64,000 nt of DNA from Nocardioides lianchengensis (GTDB taxonomy: Bacteria > Actinomycetota > Actinomycetes > Propionibacteriales > Nocardioidaceae), in NCBI RefSeq assembly GCF_900101465.1, contig NZ_FMZM01000013.1, forward strand, positions 1-64,000, in the 5' to 3' direction. The notes beneath the pieces are model-generated. The model did not search any database. It was not told the DNA's origin and saw nothing but the letters and a program-made list of their open reading frames with translations. Every line of letters begins with the position of its first letter. Within the stretch, counting starts at the first letter, position 1. Positions 42,515 to 50,610 of this stretch are shown piece after piece. The position numbers were made by a program, and so were the translations under genes.

Positions 42515-42637
42515 GGTGGTTGAGGAGGTCGCGCAGCGACCGTCTCGAAACCCGGTGAGCCGCTCGACCGCCTGGACGTCGGGCCGACCGACGGCTCACC
42601 AGGTTTCGAGACGGGACTTGGTCCCTCCTCCACCACC
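42515..42637. repeat. 123-bp inverted repeat, TCTCGAAACC type
   Basis: Outer arms GGTGGTTGAGGAGG / CCTCCTCCACCACC and inner arms starting CGTCTCGAAACCCGGTGAGC, each with one mismatch. It lies between the divergent PMT and rsmI genes. A related element lies at 44399. Confidence 0.85.
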
Positions 42638-42669
42638 GAGGCCTCACCACCGGGTGGATCGCGGCCTGA

Positions 42670-42675
42670 CATGAT
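42670..42675 (+). promoter_or_regulatory. -10-like element for leaderless rsmI
   Basis: CATGAT, 7 nt before the ATG at 42683. It supports that start over the ATG at 42671, which lies inside the element. Confidence 0.35.
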
Positions 42676-42682
42676 CGGGCCC

Positions 42683-43516
42683 ATGACCGGCGTCCTGGTG
42701 CTCGCGGCGACGCCGATCGGACGGGTGGCCGACGCACCGCCCCGGCTGGCCGAGGAGCTCGCGACGGCCGACGTGGTCGCGGCCGAGGACACCCGACGCC
42801 TCAAGCGGCTGACCACCGACCTCGGAGTCACCGTCTCCGGGCGGGTGGTGTCGTACTTCGAGGGCAACGAGTCGGCGCGCACCCCGGTGCTGCTGGAGGC
42901 GCTGCTGGCCGGCGAGCGGGTGCTGCTCGTGACCGACGCCGGGATGCCGAGCGTGTCGGACCCGGGCTACCGGCTGGTCGCCGCCGCGGTCGAGCACGAC
43001 GTCCTCGTCACCGCCGTCCCCGGGCCGAGCGCCGTGCTGACCGCGCTGGCCGTGAGCGGCCTGCCGGTCGACCGGTTCTGCTTCGAGGGCTTCCTGCCGC
43101 GCAAGGCGGGGGAGCGGTCGCGGCGGCTGCAGGCGCTGGCCCGCGAGGAGCGCACCATGGTCTTCTTCGAGGCTCCGCACCGCACCGAGACGGCCCTGGA
43201 GGCGATGGCGTCGGCGTTCGGCGACGACCGGCCCGCCGCGGTCTGCCGCGAGCTGACCAAGACCCACGAGGAGGTACAGCGCGGCCCGCTCGCCGAGCTC
43301 GTGTCGTGGGCTGCCGAGGGGGTACGGGGCGAGGTGACCATCGTCGTCGCGGGAGCGGTCCCCGGCGCCGACATCGCCACCGACCCGGACGGTCTGCGGT
43401 CTGCGGTGGCCGAGCGCGAGGAGGACGGCATGACCCGCAAGGAGGCGATCGCGGAGGTGGCCCGGCTGGCCGGCGTCCCGAAGCGCGAGGTCTACGACCT
43501 GGTCCACAAGTCATGA
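42683..43516 (+). CDS. rsmI: 16S rRNA (cytidine-1402-2'-O)-methyltransferase RsmI
   Basis: 277 residues of the tetrapyrrole-methylase fold: VLVLAATPIGRVADAPPRL, ADVVAAEDTRR, LLVTDAGMPSVSDPGYRLV, VPGPSAVLTALAVSGLPVDRF, FEGFLPRKAGERS and ELTKTHEEVQRG. It methylates the 2'-OH of C1402 in 16S rRNA. It overlaps the next gene by 4 bp (ATGA). Same location as Rv1003 next to PMT in M. tuberculosis. The C-terminal 40 residues form the usual helical tail (RKEAIAEVARLAGVPKREVY). Confidence 0.96.
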   Translation: MTGVLVLAATPIGRVADAPPRLAEELATADVVAAEDTRRLKRLTTDLGVTVSGRVVSYFEGNESARTPVLLEALLAGERVLLVTDAGMPSVSDPGYRLVAAAVEHDVLVTAVPGPSAVLTALAVSGLPVDRFCFEGFLPRKAGERSRRLQALAREERTMVFFEAPHRTETALEAMASAFGDDRPAAVCRELTKTHEEVQRGPLAELVSWAAEGVRGEVTIVVAGAVPGADIATDPDGLRSAVAEREEDGMTRKEAIAEVARLAGVPKREVYDLVHKS

Positions 43517-44352
43517 CCCGGCTGACGACGTACGCCCGCGGGCCGCTGTTCTTCGACGTCACCGACACCGGGCCCGAGGACGGTACGCCAGTCGTGCTGC
43601 TGCACGGCTTCCCCGAGCGGGCGTCCTGCTGGCGCGAGGTGGCGCCGCTCCTGCACGCGCAGGGCCTCCGCACCTACGCGCCCGACCAGCGCGGCTACTC
43701 CCCGGGGGCGCGGCCGCGCGGGCGCTCGTCGTACGTCGTCAGCGAGCTGGTGGCCGACGTCGTCGCGCTGATCGAGGCCATCGGGGGTCCGGTCCACCTG
43801 GTCGGTCACGACTGGGGCGCCAACGTGGGCTGGTCGGTCGCGGCCCGCCACCCCGAGCTGGTGCGCAGCTGGACGGCTGTCTCGGTCCCGCACCCGGCCG
43901 CCTTCGTGAAGGCGATGAAGACCACCCGGCAGGGACTGCACAGCTGGTACATGGGCCTCTTCCAGGTCCCGTTGGTGGTCGAGGGCCTGGCCCGCTGGGC
44001 CGGCGGCCCGGTCGACCAGGGCCTCCGCCGCACCGGCATGTCGCGCGACGAGGTGGCCCGCTTCCGCACCGAGATCGTCGAGCACGGCGCGCTGCCCGGC
44101 GCCCTCGGCTGGTACCGCGCCCTCCCGCTCAGCCGCGGTCGCGGCATGGGCGGCCGGGTCCGGGTGCCCACCACCCTCGTGTGGAGCACCGGCGACTCCG
44201 CCATCGTCCGCCCCGGCGTCGACTGGTGCGAGCAGTACGTCGACGCGCCGTACGAGCTGGTCGTCCTCGAGGACGTCAGCCACTGGATCCCCACACACGC
44301 GCCGGAGCCCCTCGCCGACGCGATCCTCGCCCGGATCGCCTCGGTCGCCTGA
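43513..44352 (+). CDS. Alpha/beta hydrolase, epoxide hydrolase-like
   Basis: 279 residues. LLHGFPERASCWREV carries the HGFP oxyanion motif and HLVGHDWGANVGWSVAA carries Asp as nucleophile, the combination found in epoxide hydrolases and haloalkane dehalogenase relatives rather than Ser esterases. The catalytic His is in VLEDVSHWIPTHAPE near the C-terminus. Translation is coupled to rsmI through ATGA. The substrate is unknown. Confidence 0.85.
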   Translation: MTRLTTYARGPLFFDVTDTGPEDGTPVVLLHGFPERASCWREVAPLLHAQGLRTYAPDQRGYSPGARPRGRSSYVVSELVADVVALIEAIGGPVHLVGHDWGANVGWSVAARHPELVRSWTAVSVPHPAAFVKAMKTTRQGLHSWYMGLFQVPLVVEGLARWAGGPVDQGLRRTGMSRDEVARFRTEIVEHGALPGALGWYRALPLSRGRGMGGRVRVPTTLVWSTGDSAIVRPGVDWCEQYVDAPYELVVLEDVSHWIPTHAPEPLADAILARIASVA

Positions 44353-44398
44353 CGCTGGTCGAGGTGTGCGGAGCGTCCAGCGACGGGTCGCTCCCGCG

Positions 44399-44520
44399 GG
44401 TTGAGGTGTGAGGAGCGCTAGCGACGAGCCTCGAAACCCGGTGAGCCGAGCGTCGGGCTCGATCGAGGACGAGTGTGGGCAAGACGGGTCTCGAGGCTCG
44501 CTTCGCTCGCACCTCAACCA
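44399..44520. repeat. Inverted repeat, GGTTGAGGTG / TCTCGA type
   Basis: Left arm from GGTTGAGGTGTGAGGAGCG to CCTCGAAACCCG (44399-44440), right arm CGGGTCTCGAGGCTCGCTTC to CACCTCAACCA (44485-44520). It is related to the 42515 element and is preceded by a partial copy at 44356. It fills the 214-bp gap between convergent genes. Confidence 0.75.
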
Positions 44521-44566
44521 GCGTTGCGGGCTCAACCAACGGGGGCCACGACCACCCACGGTGCCG

Positions 44567-46492
44567 TCACGGGATCTCGGCGGTCTCGCTGATCGTGGTC
44601 GAGTTGTCGCCGAAGTCGGTGACGGTCAGGTCCAGCTGCACGACGCTGCCGGGGTCGAGCGGCTCCAGGTCGTAGGTCAGGTTCTCCAGGTCGGCGTAGA
44701 GGCCGGAGTCGGAGCTGGCCGCCCACTCCTGGGTGCCGTCGGCGGCGACGGTGAGGGTCTCCGGGACGATGATGCCCTCCGGGTCGGCGGTGAGCTCGCC
44801 GTACCCGCCGCTGTCGGGGTCGAAGACGTAGTACTGCTCGCTGACGATGTCGCCGCTCTCCGCGTCGAGGACCAGCGAGAGCAGGACGTCCTGGTAGGTC
44901 TCGCCGTCCACGTCGCCGGGGGCGTAGTAGGCCATCGGCACGTCCATGCTGATCACCTCGTCGCCCTCCTGGTAGCCCAGTGCCAGATACGCGTACGACG
45001 AGTCCTCGCCGTCGCTGACCGTCAGCGCCGTCATGTCGTAGTAGCCGGCCGCCACGGGCGCGCCGTCCTCGCCGATGACCGCGTCCTGCTCGCCGAGGTA
45101 GGTGAGCGTGCCGTCCTCGCCGACGACGGCGTAGCTCATCGACGCCCCGGTCAGGTTGCCCTCGCCGACCTCGTCGTAGACGCCGGTGATCGAGAAGCCC
45201 TCGCCGTCGTACTCGATCTCGGCGCCGCTCTCCGGGTCGACGAACGCCGCCTGCTCCTCCGCCGGGATGGCCGCGCCGGCGTCGTAGTAGGAGACCAGGA
45301 AGTCGACCCACGAGGCGGCGCTGGAGACGTCGCCGTACGCGCCGTTCGAGAGCTCCTGGGTCGGCGGGAAGTAGATCGAGAGGCCGGTCGCCCCCTGGGT
45401 GGCCTGGCCGGTCACCGAGTCGACGACGGCGTCGTTGATCGCCCGCACCAGCGTGTCGGCCTGGTCGGAGACGTCGAGCGCCTCGACCCCGATCGTGGCG
45501 GCCAGCATGCCGAGGTCCTTCATCTGGCTGTCCTCCTCCGGGTTGGGGCTGCGGGCGAAGCCGAGGGCGGACTCGCCGGCCCGGCCCACGGCCGGGGCGA
45601 CGGTCGCGGCGCGCTCGGCCAGCGCCCCGCTGAAGTCGCCGAGCGCCTCGTCGACGGCGGCCATCCGGGTGAGGTCGATCATCGCGAGGGTGATCGAGTC
45701 GTCGGTGCCGGACTCGACGGCCTGCGCCTCGAAGCCGTCGATGATCGCGGCCCCGAGCTCGTCGGCCGTCGCGGCCTCGTCGTCGGCGAGCACCTGCAAC
45801 GCGCGGTAGTCCCAGCCGTGGCCGGGCTCCAGCTCCTGCGAGGCGACCAGCCGGTCGGCGAGCGGGGCGACCGCGCTCGCGACCTCGTAGCTGCCCATCA
45901 GACAGGCGTCGAACCCGAGCAGGTCCAGCTTGTCGACGCCGGCCTCCTCCAGGCCCGCCGAGACGCCCTCGACGATCTGGGCGAGGTCGAGCACGTCGTC
46001 GTCGGAGCCCTCGTCGGGGCCGACGCCCGGCCAGGAGGCGCCGTGGTCGGAGATGATGAGCGCATAGTGGCCCGCCGGGTGGTCGGCGATGCCCTGGGCC
46101 ACGAAGGACGCCAGCACCTCCGGATCGGCGGAGTTCACGTCGCCGAGGTCGTCGACCAGCTCGGCCGAGCCGGGGTTGATGTCGAGCACCCGCGCGCCGA
46201 CCCAGCTGCCCTGGTCGAGCAGCTCGTCGTCGCCGTACTCCGCGGAGCGGTCCATGAACTCGCGAACCTGCAGCGCACCGGTGGTGCCGACCTCGCCGAG
46301 CTCGTTGACGTCGCTCACCATGAACGGCTCGAGGTTGGTGTCGGCCATCGAGTAGTGCAGGACGGTCCACCCGCCCCCGGCGTCGGGCTCACCCGGCTCG
46401 TCGGGATCAGCGCTGCTGGAGCAGCCGGCCAGGAGCAGGGCCAGCGCGCCGAGCGCTGCGGTGGTCGTACGACGGGTGGTCACAGTCGTCAT
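44567..46492 (-). CDS. Clostripain-like (C11) cysteine peptidase lipoprotein
   Basis: 641 residues. Signal TTTAALGALALLLAGCSSS with lipobox, so a surface lipoprotein. The peptidase domain (about 45-395) begins WTVLHYSMADTNLEPFMVSD and has the catalytic His in ALIISDHGASWPG and Cys in LDLLGFDACLMGSYEVA, the order of C11 (clostripain) enzymes, which cleave after basic residues. The C-terminal part (about 400-641) is an acidic beta-rich domain full of Asp/Glu/Gly/Tyr, perhaps a wall- or calcium-binding module. ATG 46492 is preferred because it gives the lipoprotein signal; 17 upstream codons are in frame. It is divergent from tatD. Confidence 0.85.
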   Translation of the reverse strand: MTTVTTRRTTTAALGALALLLAGCSSSADPDEPGEPDAGGGWTVLHYSMADTNLEPFMVSDVNELGEVGTTGALQVREFMDRSAEYGDDELLDQGSWVGARVLDINPGSAELVDDLGDVNSADPEVLASFVAQGIADHPAGHYALIISDHGASWPGVGPDEGSDDDVLDLAQIVEGVSAGLEEAGVDKLDLLGFDACLMGSYEVASAVAPLADRLVASQELEPGHGWDYRALQVLADDEAATADELGAAIIDGFEAQAVESGTDDSITLAMIDLTRMAAVDEALGDFSGALAERAATVAPAVGRAGESALGFARSPNPEEDSQMKDLGMLAATIGVEALDVSDQADTLVRAINDAVVDSVTGQATQGATGLSIYFPPTQELSNGAYGDVSSAASWVDFLVSYYDAGAAIPAEEQAAFVDPESGAEIEYDGEGFSITGVYDEVGEGNLTGASMSYAVVGEDGTLTYLGEQDAVIGEDGAPVAAGYYDMTALTVSDGEDSSYAYLALGYQEGDEVISMDVPMAYYAPGDVDGETYQDVLLSLVLDAESGDIVSEQYYVFDPDSGGYGELTADPEGIIVPETLTVAADGTQEWAASSDSGLYADLENLTYDLEPLDPGSVVQLDLTVTDFGDNSTTISETAEIP

Positions 46493-46569
46493 GGTCGGCA
46501 CCGGCGGCCCGCGGGGGAGCCGAACCCCGGGAACGGCGTCCACTGGTCTGGTCCTGGCACGATCGTCCG

Positions 46570-47409
46570 GTGAGCACCCTGGCCGACCGTCCGCCCGTTC
46601 CCGAGCCGCTCCCGCTGCCGGTGGTCGACAACCACTGCCACCTCGACATCACCCGGCACGGGGACGACGACCCGCTCGCGGTCCCGGAGGCGCTGGCCCT
46701 GGCCGCGTCGGTCGGCGTGACCCGGATCGTGCAGATCGGCTGCGACCTGCCGGGCGCCCGCTGGGCCGTCGAGGCCGCGGCGTCGTACGACGCACTGGTG
46801 GCCGGGGTCGCCCTGCACCCCAACGAGGCGCCCCGCCTGCCGGACCTCGACGCCGCGATGGCCGAGATCGAGCAGCTCGCCGGTGCGCACGACAAGGTCC
46901 GCGCGGTCGGCGAGACCGGCCTCGACCACTTCCGCACCGGTGAGGACGGCCGCGCGGTCCAGGTGGAGTCGTTCCGCCGGCACATCGATCTGGCCAAGCG
47001 GCTCGACAAGACGCTGGTCATCCACGACCGGGACGCCCACGACGAGGTGCTCCGCGTGCTCGACGAGGAGGGGGCGCCCGAGCGCTGGGTGATGCACTGC
47101 TTCTCCGGCGACGCCGCCTTCGCGCGGGCCTGCCTGGACCGCGGCGCGCACCTCAGCTTCGCCGGCACGGTCACCTTCAAGAACGCCCAGCCGCTGCGCG
47201 ACGCCCTGGTCGTGGCGCCGCTCGACCGGATCCTGGTGGAGACCGACGCGCCGTACCTCACCCCGTCGCCGCACCGCGGTCGGAGCAACGCGTCGTACCT
47301 CGTCCCGCTGACGGTGCGGGCGATGGCGGAGGTCCGCGGCGACGACCTGGAGACCCTCTGCGCGGCTCTCGACGGCAACACGGAACGGGCCTTCGGCGGC
47401 GCCTGGTGA
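46570..47409 (+). CDS. tatD: TatD-family metal-dependent hydrolase/DNase
   Basis: 279 residues. TIM-barrel metallohydrolase with VVDNHCHLDI (first HxH metal site), VALHPNEAPRL, AVGETGLDHFR, LVIHDRDAHDEVL, VMHCFSGDAAFARACLD and LVETDAPYLTPSPHRG. TatD enzymes are 3'-5' exonucleases and D-aminoacyl/nucleic-acid hydrolases. GTG start at 46570 with no Shine-Dalgarno sequence; CACGAT six bases upstream may be a -10 for a leaderless message. It lies upstream of rpfB as in M. tuberculosis (Rv1008-Rv1009). Confidence 0.93.
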   Translation: MSTLADRPPVPEPLPLPVVDNHCHLDITRHGDDDPLAVPEALALAASVGVTRIVQIGCDLPGARWAVEAAASYDALVAGVALHPNEAPRLPDLDAAMAEIEQLAGAHDKVRAVGETGLDHFRTGEDGRAVQVESFRRHIDLAKRLDKTLVIHDRDAHDEVLRVLDEEGAPERWVMHCFSGDAAFARACLDRGAHLSFAGTVTFKNAQPLRDALVVAPLDRILVETDAPYLTPSPHRGRSNASYLVPLTVRAMAEVRGDDLETLCAALDGNTERAFGGAW

Positions 47410-47444
47410 CACCGGTGGAACTACGTGTCGCTGCCCACAAGGGT

Positions 47445-47469
47445 CGGTGCGGGTTTGATTTCCGCACCG
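47445..47469 (+). terminator. Hairpin after tatD
   Basis: CGGTGCGG / CCGCACCG, 8-bp perfect stem with a 9-nt loop ending in TTT, 36 bp after the tatD stop. The following 120 bp before rpfB contain no other recognised signal. Confidence 0.5.
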
Positions 47470-47590
47470 GTTCACTGTTGTTCTGGACGTCGAGAAAGCC
47501 GGGATCGGGACGATCTGACCTGCGCACCAGGGCCCGATCCAGGGTCCGTGCCGCCGCCCGAGGCCCGGGGAGCACGACCATCGGAGAAGT

Positions 47591-48760
47591 GTGGCTTCCA
47601 CGCCTGACCACCCCAGCACCGTCCAGCGCCTGCGCTCCGCGCTCGCCCGCCTGACCCGCAGCAGGACCGCCCTCGTGGCGCTGTCCTCCGTCGTGGTCCT
47701 CGCGGTCGCGGGCAGTGCGCTCGGCTACCGGGCGCTCAGCACCACCGTCGTCGTGAGCGTCGACGGGAAGGACCGCGAGGTCCGGGCCATGGGCGGCACC
47801 GTCGAGGACGTGCTGGAGTCCGAGGGCATCGAGGTCGGCAGCCACGACCTGGTCGCGCCCGGCCTCGACGAGCAGGTCGCCGACGGCAGCCGGATCAACG
47901 TCAAGTACGGTCGGCCGCTGTCGCTCACCGTCGACGGCGAGGAGCAGACCCACTGGGTCACCTCCACCGACGTGGACGACGCGCTCGGCGAGCTCGGCCA
48001 GTCGTACGGCGACGCCCGCCTCTCCAGCAGTCGCAGCGCGACCATCGGCCGCGGCGGGCTCGACCTCGAGGTCGTCACGCCCAAGACCGTCGAGGTGAAG
48101 ATCGCGGGCCGCAAGGCGCGCCAGCGCACCGTCCTCGCCCTGACCGTCGAGGAGGCGCTCCAGCAGCTCGGCGTCGAGGTCGACCGCCACGACCGCACCC
48201 GGCCCGCCCTCGACCACGAGCTCCAGGACGGCGACACGCTGGTCTTCACGGACATCCGCGTCGCGTCCAAGAAGGTCCGCGCCGAGGCGCTGCCGTTCGA
48301 CACGGTCGAGCGCGAGGACGACGAGGCCTACGAGGGCGACGAGACCGTCGTCCGCGAGGGCCGCGAGGGCGCTCGCGACGTCGTCTACCGGCTGGTCTAC
48401 CGCAACGGCGAGCTCACCGCCCGCAAGGTGCTGCGCCAGCGGGTGCTCCGCGACCCCGTCGACGAGGTCGTCGAGATCGGCACCAAGGAGCAGCCGGCCC
48501 CCGACTTCTCGGGTGGCGGCACGGTCTGGGACCGGCTCGCCCAGTGCGAGTCCGGCGGCAACTGGGCCATCAACACCGGCAACGGCTACTACGGCGGCCT
48601 GCAGTTCAACCTCGGCACCTGGCAGTCGTACGGCGGCAGCGGGCTGCCCAGCGAGAACAGCCGCGAGGCCCAGATCGCCATCGCGACCAAGGTCCGCGAC
48701 GCCGCCGGCGGCTACGGCGCCTGGCCCGGCTGCGCGGCCAAGCTGGGCCTGCCGCGATGA
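47591..48760 (+). CDS. rpfB: Resuscitation-promoting factor RpfB
   Basis: 389 residues. N-terminal membrane anchor/signal (TALVALSSVVVLAVAGSALGY, about 26-46), three DUF348 repeats (about 52-200; VVVSVDGKDREVRAMGGTVEDVL, LSLTVDGEEQTHWVT, VEVKIAGRKARQRTV), a G5 domain (about 215-300) and the C-terminal Rpf transglycosylase domain (WDRLAQCESGGNWAINTGNG, then YYGGLQFNLGTWQSYGG), with the catalytic Glu in the CESGGNW motif. It cleaves peptidoglycan glycan strands and promotes regrowth from dormancy. GTG with GGAG five bases upstream. Downstream are rsmA and ispE, exactly the Rv1009-Rv1011 order. Confidence 0.96.
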   Translation: MASTPDHPSTVQRLRSALARLTRSRTALVALSSVVVLAVAGSALGYRALSTTVVVSVDGKDREVRAMGGTVEDVLESEGIEVGSHDLVAPGLDEQVADGSRINVKYGRPLSLTVDGEEQTHWVTSTDVDDALGELGQSYGDARLSSSRSATIGRGGLDLEVVTPKTVEVKIAGRKARQRTVLALTVEEALQQLGVEVDRHDRTRPALDHELQDGDTLVFTDIRVASKKVRAEALPFDTVEREDDEAYEGDETVVREGREGARDVVYRLVYRNGELTARKVLRQRVLRDPVDEVVEIGTKEQPAPDFSGGGTVWDRLAQCESGGNWAINTGNGYYGGLQFNLGTWQSYGGSGLPSENSREAQIAIATKVRDAAGGYGAWPGCAAKLGLPR

Positions 48761-48778
48761 GGCTCGCGCCCTGACCAC

Positions 48779-48784
48779 TAGCCT
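48779..48784 (+). promoter_or_regulatory. -10 element for leaderless rsmA
   Basis: TAGCCT with a 7-nt spacer to the rsmA ATG and no ribosome-binding site, between rpfB and rsmA. Confidence 0.45.
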
Positions 48785-48791
48785 TCAGAGC

Positions 48792-49649
48792 ATGTCCACG
48801 TCCGCCGGTCCCCGTCTGCTGGGGCCGGCGGAGGTGCGTCAGCTCGCCGCCGAGCTCGACCTGCGCCCCACCAAGCAGCGCGGCCAGAACTTCGTCATCG
48901 ACCCCAACACGGTCCGCCGGATCGTGCGCGAGTCCGGGATCGGGTCCGACGACGTCGTGGTCGAGGTCGGGCCGGGCCTGGGCTCGCTGACCCTGGCCCT
49001 GCTGGAGGCCGCCGGCCGGGTGGTCGCACTCGAGGTCGATCCGCTGCTGGCCGGTCGGCTGCCGGCGACGATCGGCGAGTACGCGCCCGAGCAGGCCGAT
49101 CGCTTCGAGGTCGTGCTGACCGACGCGATGCGGGTCACCGAGGTGCCGGGGCCGCCCCCGACCGCGCTGGTCGCCAACCTGCCCTACAACGTCTCCGTGC
49201 CGGTGCTGCTGCACCTCCTGCAGCTGCTCCCGTCGCTCGAGCGGGGGCTGGTGATGGTGCAGGCCGAGGTCGCCGACCGGCTGGCCGCCGCCCCCGGCTC
49301 CAAGGTGTACGGCGTCCCGTCGGTCAAGGCCGCCTGGTACGCCGACGTCCGCAAGGCCGGCGCCGTCGGCCGCAACGTCTTCTGGCCGGCCCCCAACGTC
49401 GACTCCGGCCTGGTCTCCTGGACCCGCCGCGAGCCGCCGGCGACCACAGCCACCCGCGAGCAGGTCTTCGCCGTCGTCGACGCGGCCTTCGCCCAGCGGC
49501 GCAAGGCGCTGCGTGGGGTGCTGCGCGCGCTCGCCCCCAGCGAGGTCGTCGACGCCGCCCTGGCCGGGGCGGGTGTCGACCCGCTGGCCCGCGGCGAGTC
49601 GCTGCGGGTCGAGGACTTCGTGCGCATCGCCGAGGGGATCCACGCATGA
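48792..49649 (+). CDS. rsmA: 16S rRNA (adenine1518-N6/adenine1519-N6) dimethyltransferase
   Basis: 285 residues. KsgA/RsmA dimethylates two adjacent adenosines near the 3' end of 16S rRNA. TKQRGQNFVIDPNTVRRIV, the SAM motif VVVEVGPGLGSLTLALLEAA, VVALEVDPLLAG and the catalytic NLPYNVSVPVLLHLL are present, with the C-terminal helical domain ending VEDFVRIAEGIHA. Its stop overlaps the ATG of a 16-codon mini-ORF that leads into ispE. Confidence 0.95.
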   Translation: MSTSAGPRLLGPAEVRQLAAELDLRPTKQRGQNFVIDPNTVRRIVRESGIGSDDVVVEVGPGLGSLTLALLEAAGRVVALEVDPLLAGRLPATIGEYAPEQADRFEVVLTDAMRVTEVPGPPPTALVANLPYNVSVPVLLHLLQLLPSLERGLVMVQAEVADRLAAAPGSKVYGVPSVKAAWYADVRKAGAVGRNVFWPAPNVDSGLVSWTRREPPATTATREQVFAVVDAAFAQRRKALRGVLRALAPSEVVDAALAGAGVDPLARGESLRVEDFVRIAEGIHA

Positions 49650-49696
49650 GCCTCCCCCTCGAAGCCGCTCACTCCTCCACGAGGACCCCCGCTTGA
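49646..49696 (+). CDS. 16-codon mini-ORF linking rsmA and ispE
   Basis: ATG overlaps the rsmA stop (ATGA) and its TGA overlaps the TTG start of ispE (TTGA). It encodes MSLPLEAAHSSTRTPA. This chain would keep ribosomes on the message across the 43-bp gap and couple ispE to rsmA. The peptide has no recognisable motif. Confidence 0.45.
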   Translation: MSLPLEAAHSSTRTPA

Positions 49697-50610
49697 ACGC
49701 CGAACGCACCGTCCGAGCGCCCGCGAAGATCAACCTCCACCTGGGGGTCGGCGCGCCCCGCGAGGACGGCTACCACCCGCTGCTGACCGTCTACCAGGCC
49801 GTCGGGCTGCACGACGACCTGACCGCGCGGCCGTCCGACACCTGGTCGGTCGAGGTCGAGGTGCCGGACTGGATGGGCGGCATCGCGCTGCCCACCGTCG
49901 AGGACAACATCGTCACCCGGGCCGCCCGGCTGCTGGCGCGCCACCACGGCCTCGAGCCGACCGGGGCGGTCCACGTCGTGAAGTCGATCCCGGTCGCGGG
50001 CGGGATGGCCGGCGGCTCCGCCGATGCCGCGGCCGCCCTGGTCGCGCTCGACCGGCTGTGGGGGGTCCAGACCTCCGACGACGACCTGCTGCGGATCGCC
50101 GGCGAGCTCGGCAGCGATGTCCCGTTCGCCTTGGTCGGCGGGACCGCTCTGGGCACCGGCCGCGGTGAGCTGGTCGCACCCGTCGCCGACACGGGCACCT
50201 GGTGGTGGGTCGCGGTCCCCTCGCTGGACGGGCTGTCCACGCCCGCCGTCTACCGCCACTTCGACGAGCTGCACCCCGACGCCGCGCCCGAGCCCCCTGC
50301 GGCCGACGACCTGCTCGCCGCGCTCGCCGCGGGCGACCCGCACGCCCTCGCCGCGACCCTGCGCAACGACCTGCAGGCGCCCGCCATCGACCTGCGGCCC
50401 GAGCTGGGCGACCTGCTCGACCGTGGCGAGGCCGAGGGCGCGCTGCGCGGGCTGATCTCCGGCTCCGGACCGACCTGCGTGTTCCTCTGCGAGTCCGCCG
50501 ACGCCGCCCGCGCGGTGGCCGGCGCGTTCGCGGACGACTCCGACCGGCACCCCGTCGTACTCGTCGCCAACGGCGCGGTCGCGGGAGCCCACCTGGTGAC
50601 CTATGGCTAA
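49693..50610 (+). CDS. ispE: 4-diphosphocytidyl-2-C-methyl-D-erythritol kinase
   Basis: 305 residues, GHMP kinase. It phosphorylates CDP-ME in the MEP pathway of isoprenoid synthesis. VRAPAKINLHLGVGAPREDGYHPL carries the substrate-binding start, IPVAGGMAGGSADAAAALVALDRL the ATP loop, GSDVPFALVGGTALGTGRG and ISGSGPTCVFLC the remaining GHMP motifs. No ATG or GTG is available near the conserved N-terminus; TTG 49693 with ACGAGGA upstream fits. Its end overlaps the ABC-F gene by 8 bp. Confidence 0.93.
   Translation: MNAERTVRAPAKINLHLGVGAPREDGYHPLLTVYQAVGLHDDLTARPSDTWSVEVEVPDWMGGIALPTVEDNIVTRAARLLARHHGLEPTGAVHVVKSIPVAGGMAGGSADAAAALVALDRLWGVQTSDDDLLRIAGELGSDVPFALVGGTALGTGRGELVAPVADTGTWWWVAVPSLDGLSTPAVYRHFDELHPDAAPEPPAADDLLAALAAGDPHALAATLRNDLQAPAIDLRPELGDLLDRGEAEGALRGLISGSGPTCVFLCESADAARAVAGAFADDSDRHPVVLVANGAVAGAHLVTYG

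Noticed and set aside
47410..47590. c-di-AMP (ydaO-type) riboswitch before rpfB
   Set aside because: Such switches precede some actinobacterial rpf genes, but the gap here holds only one simple hairpin and lacks the conserved core.
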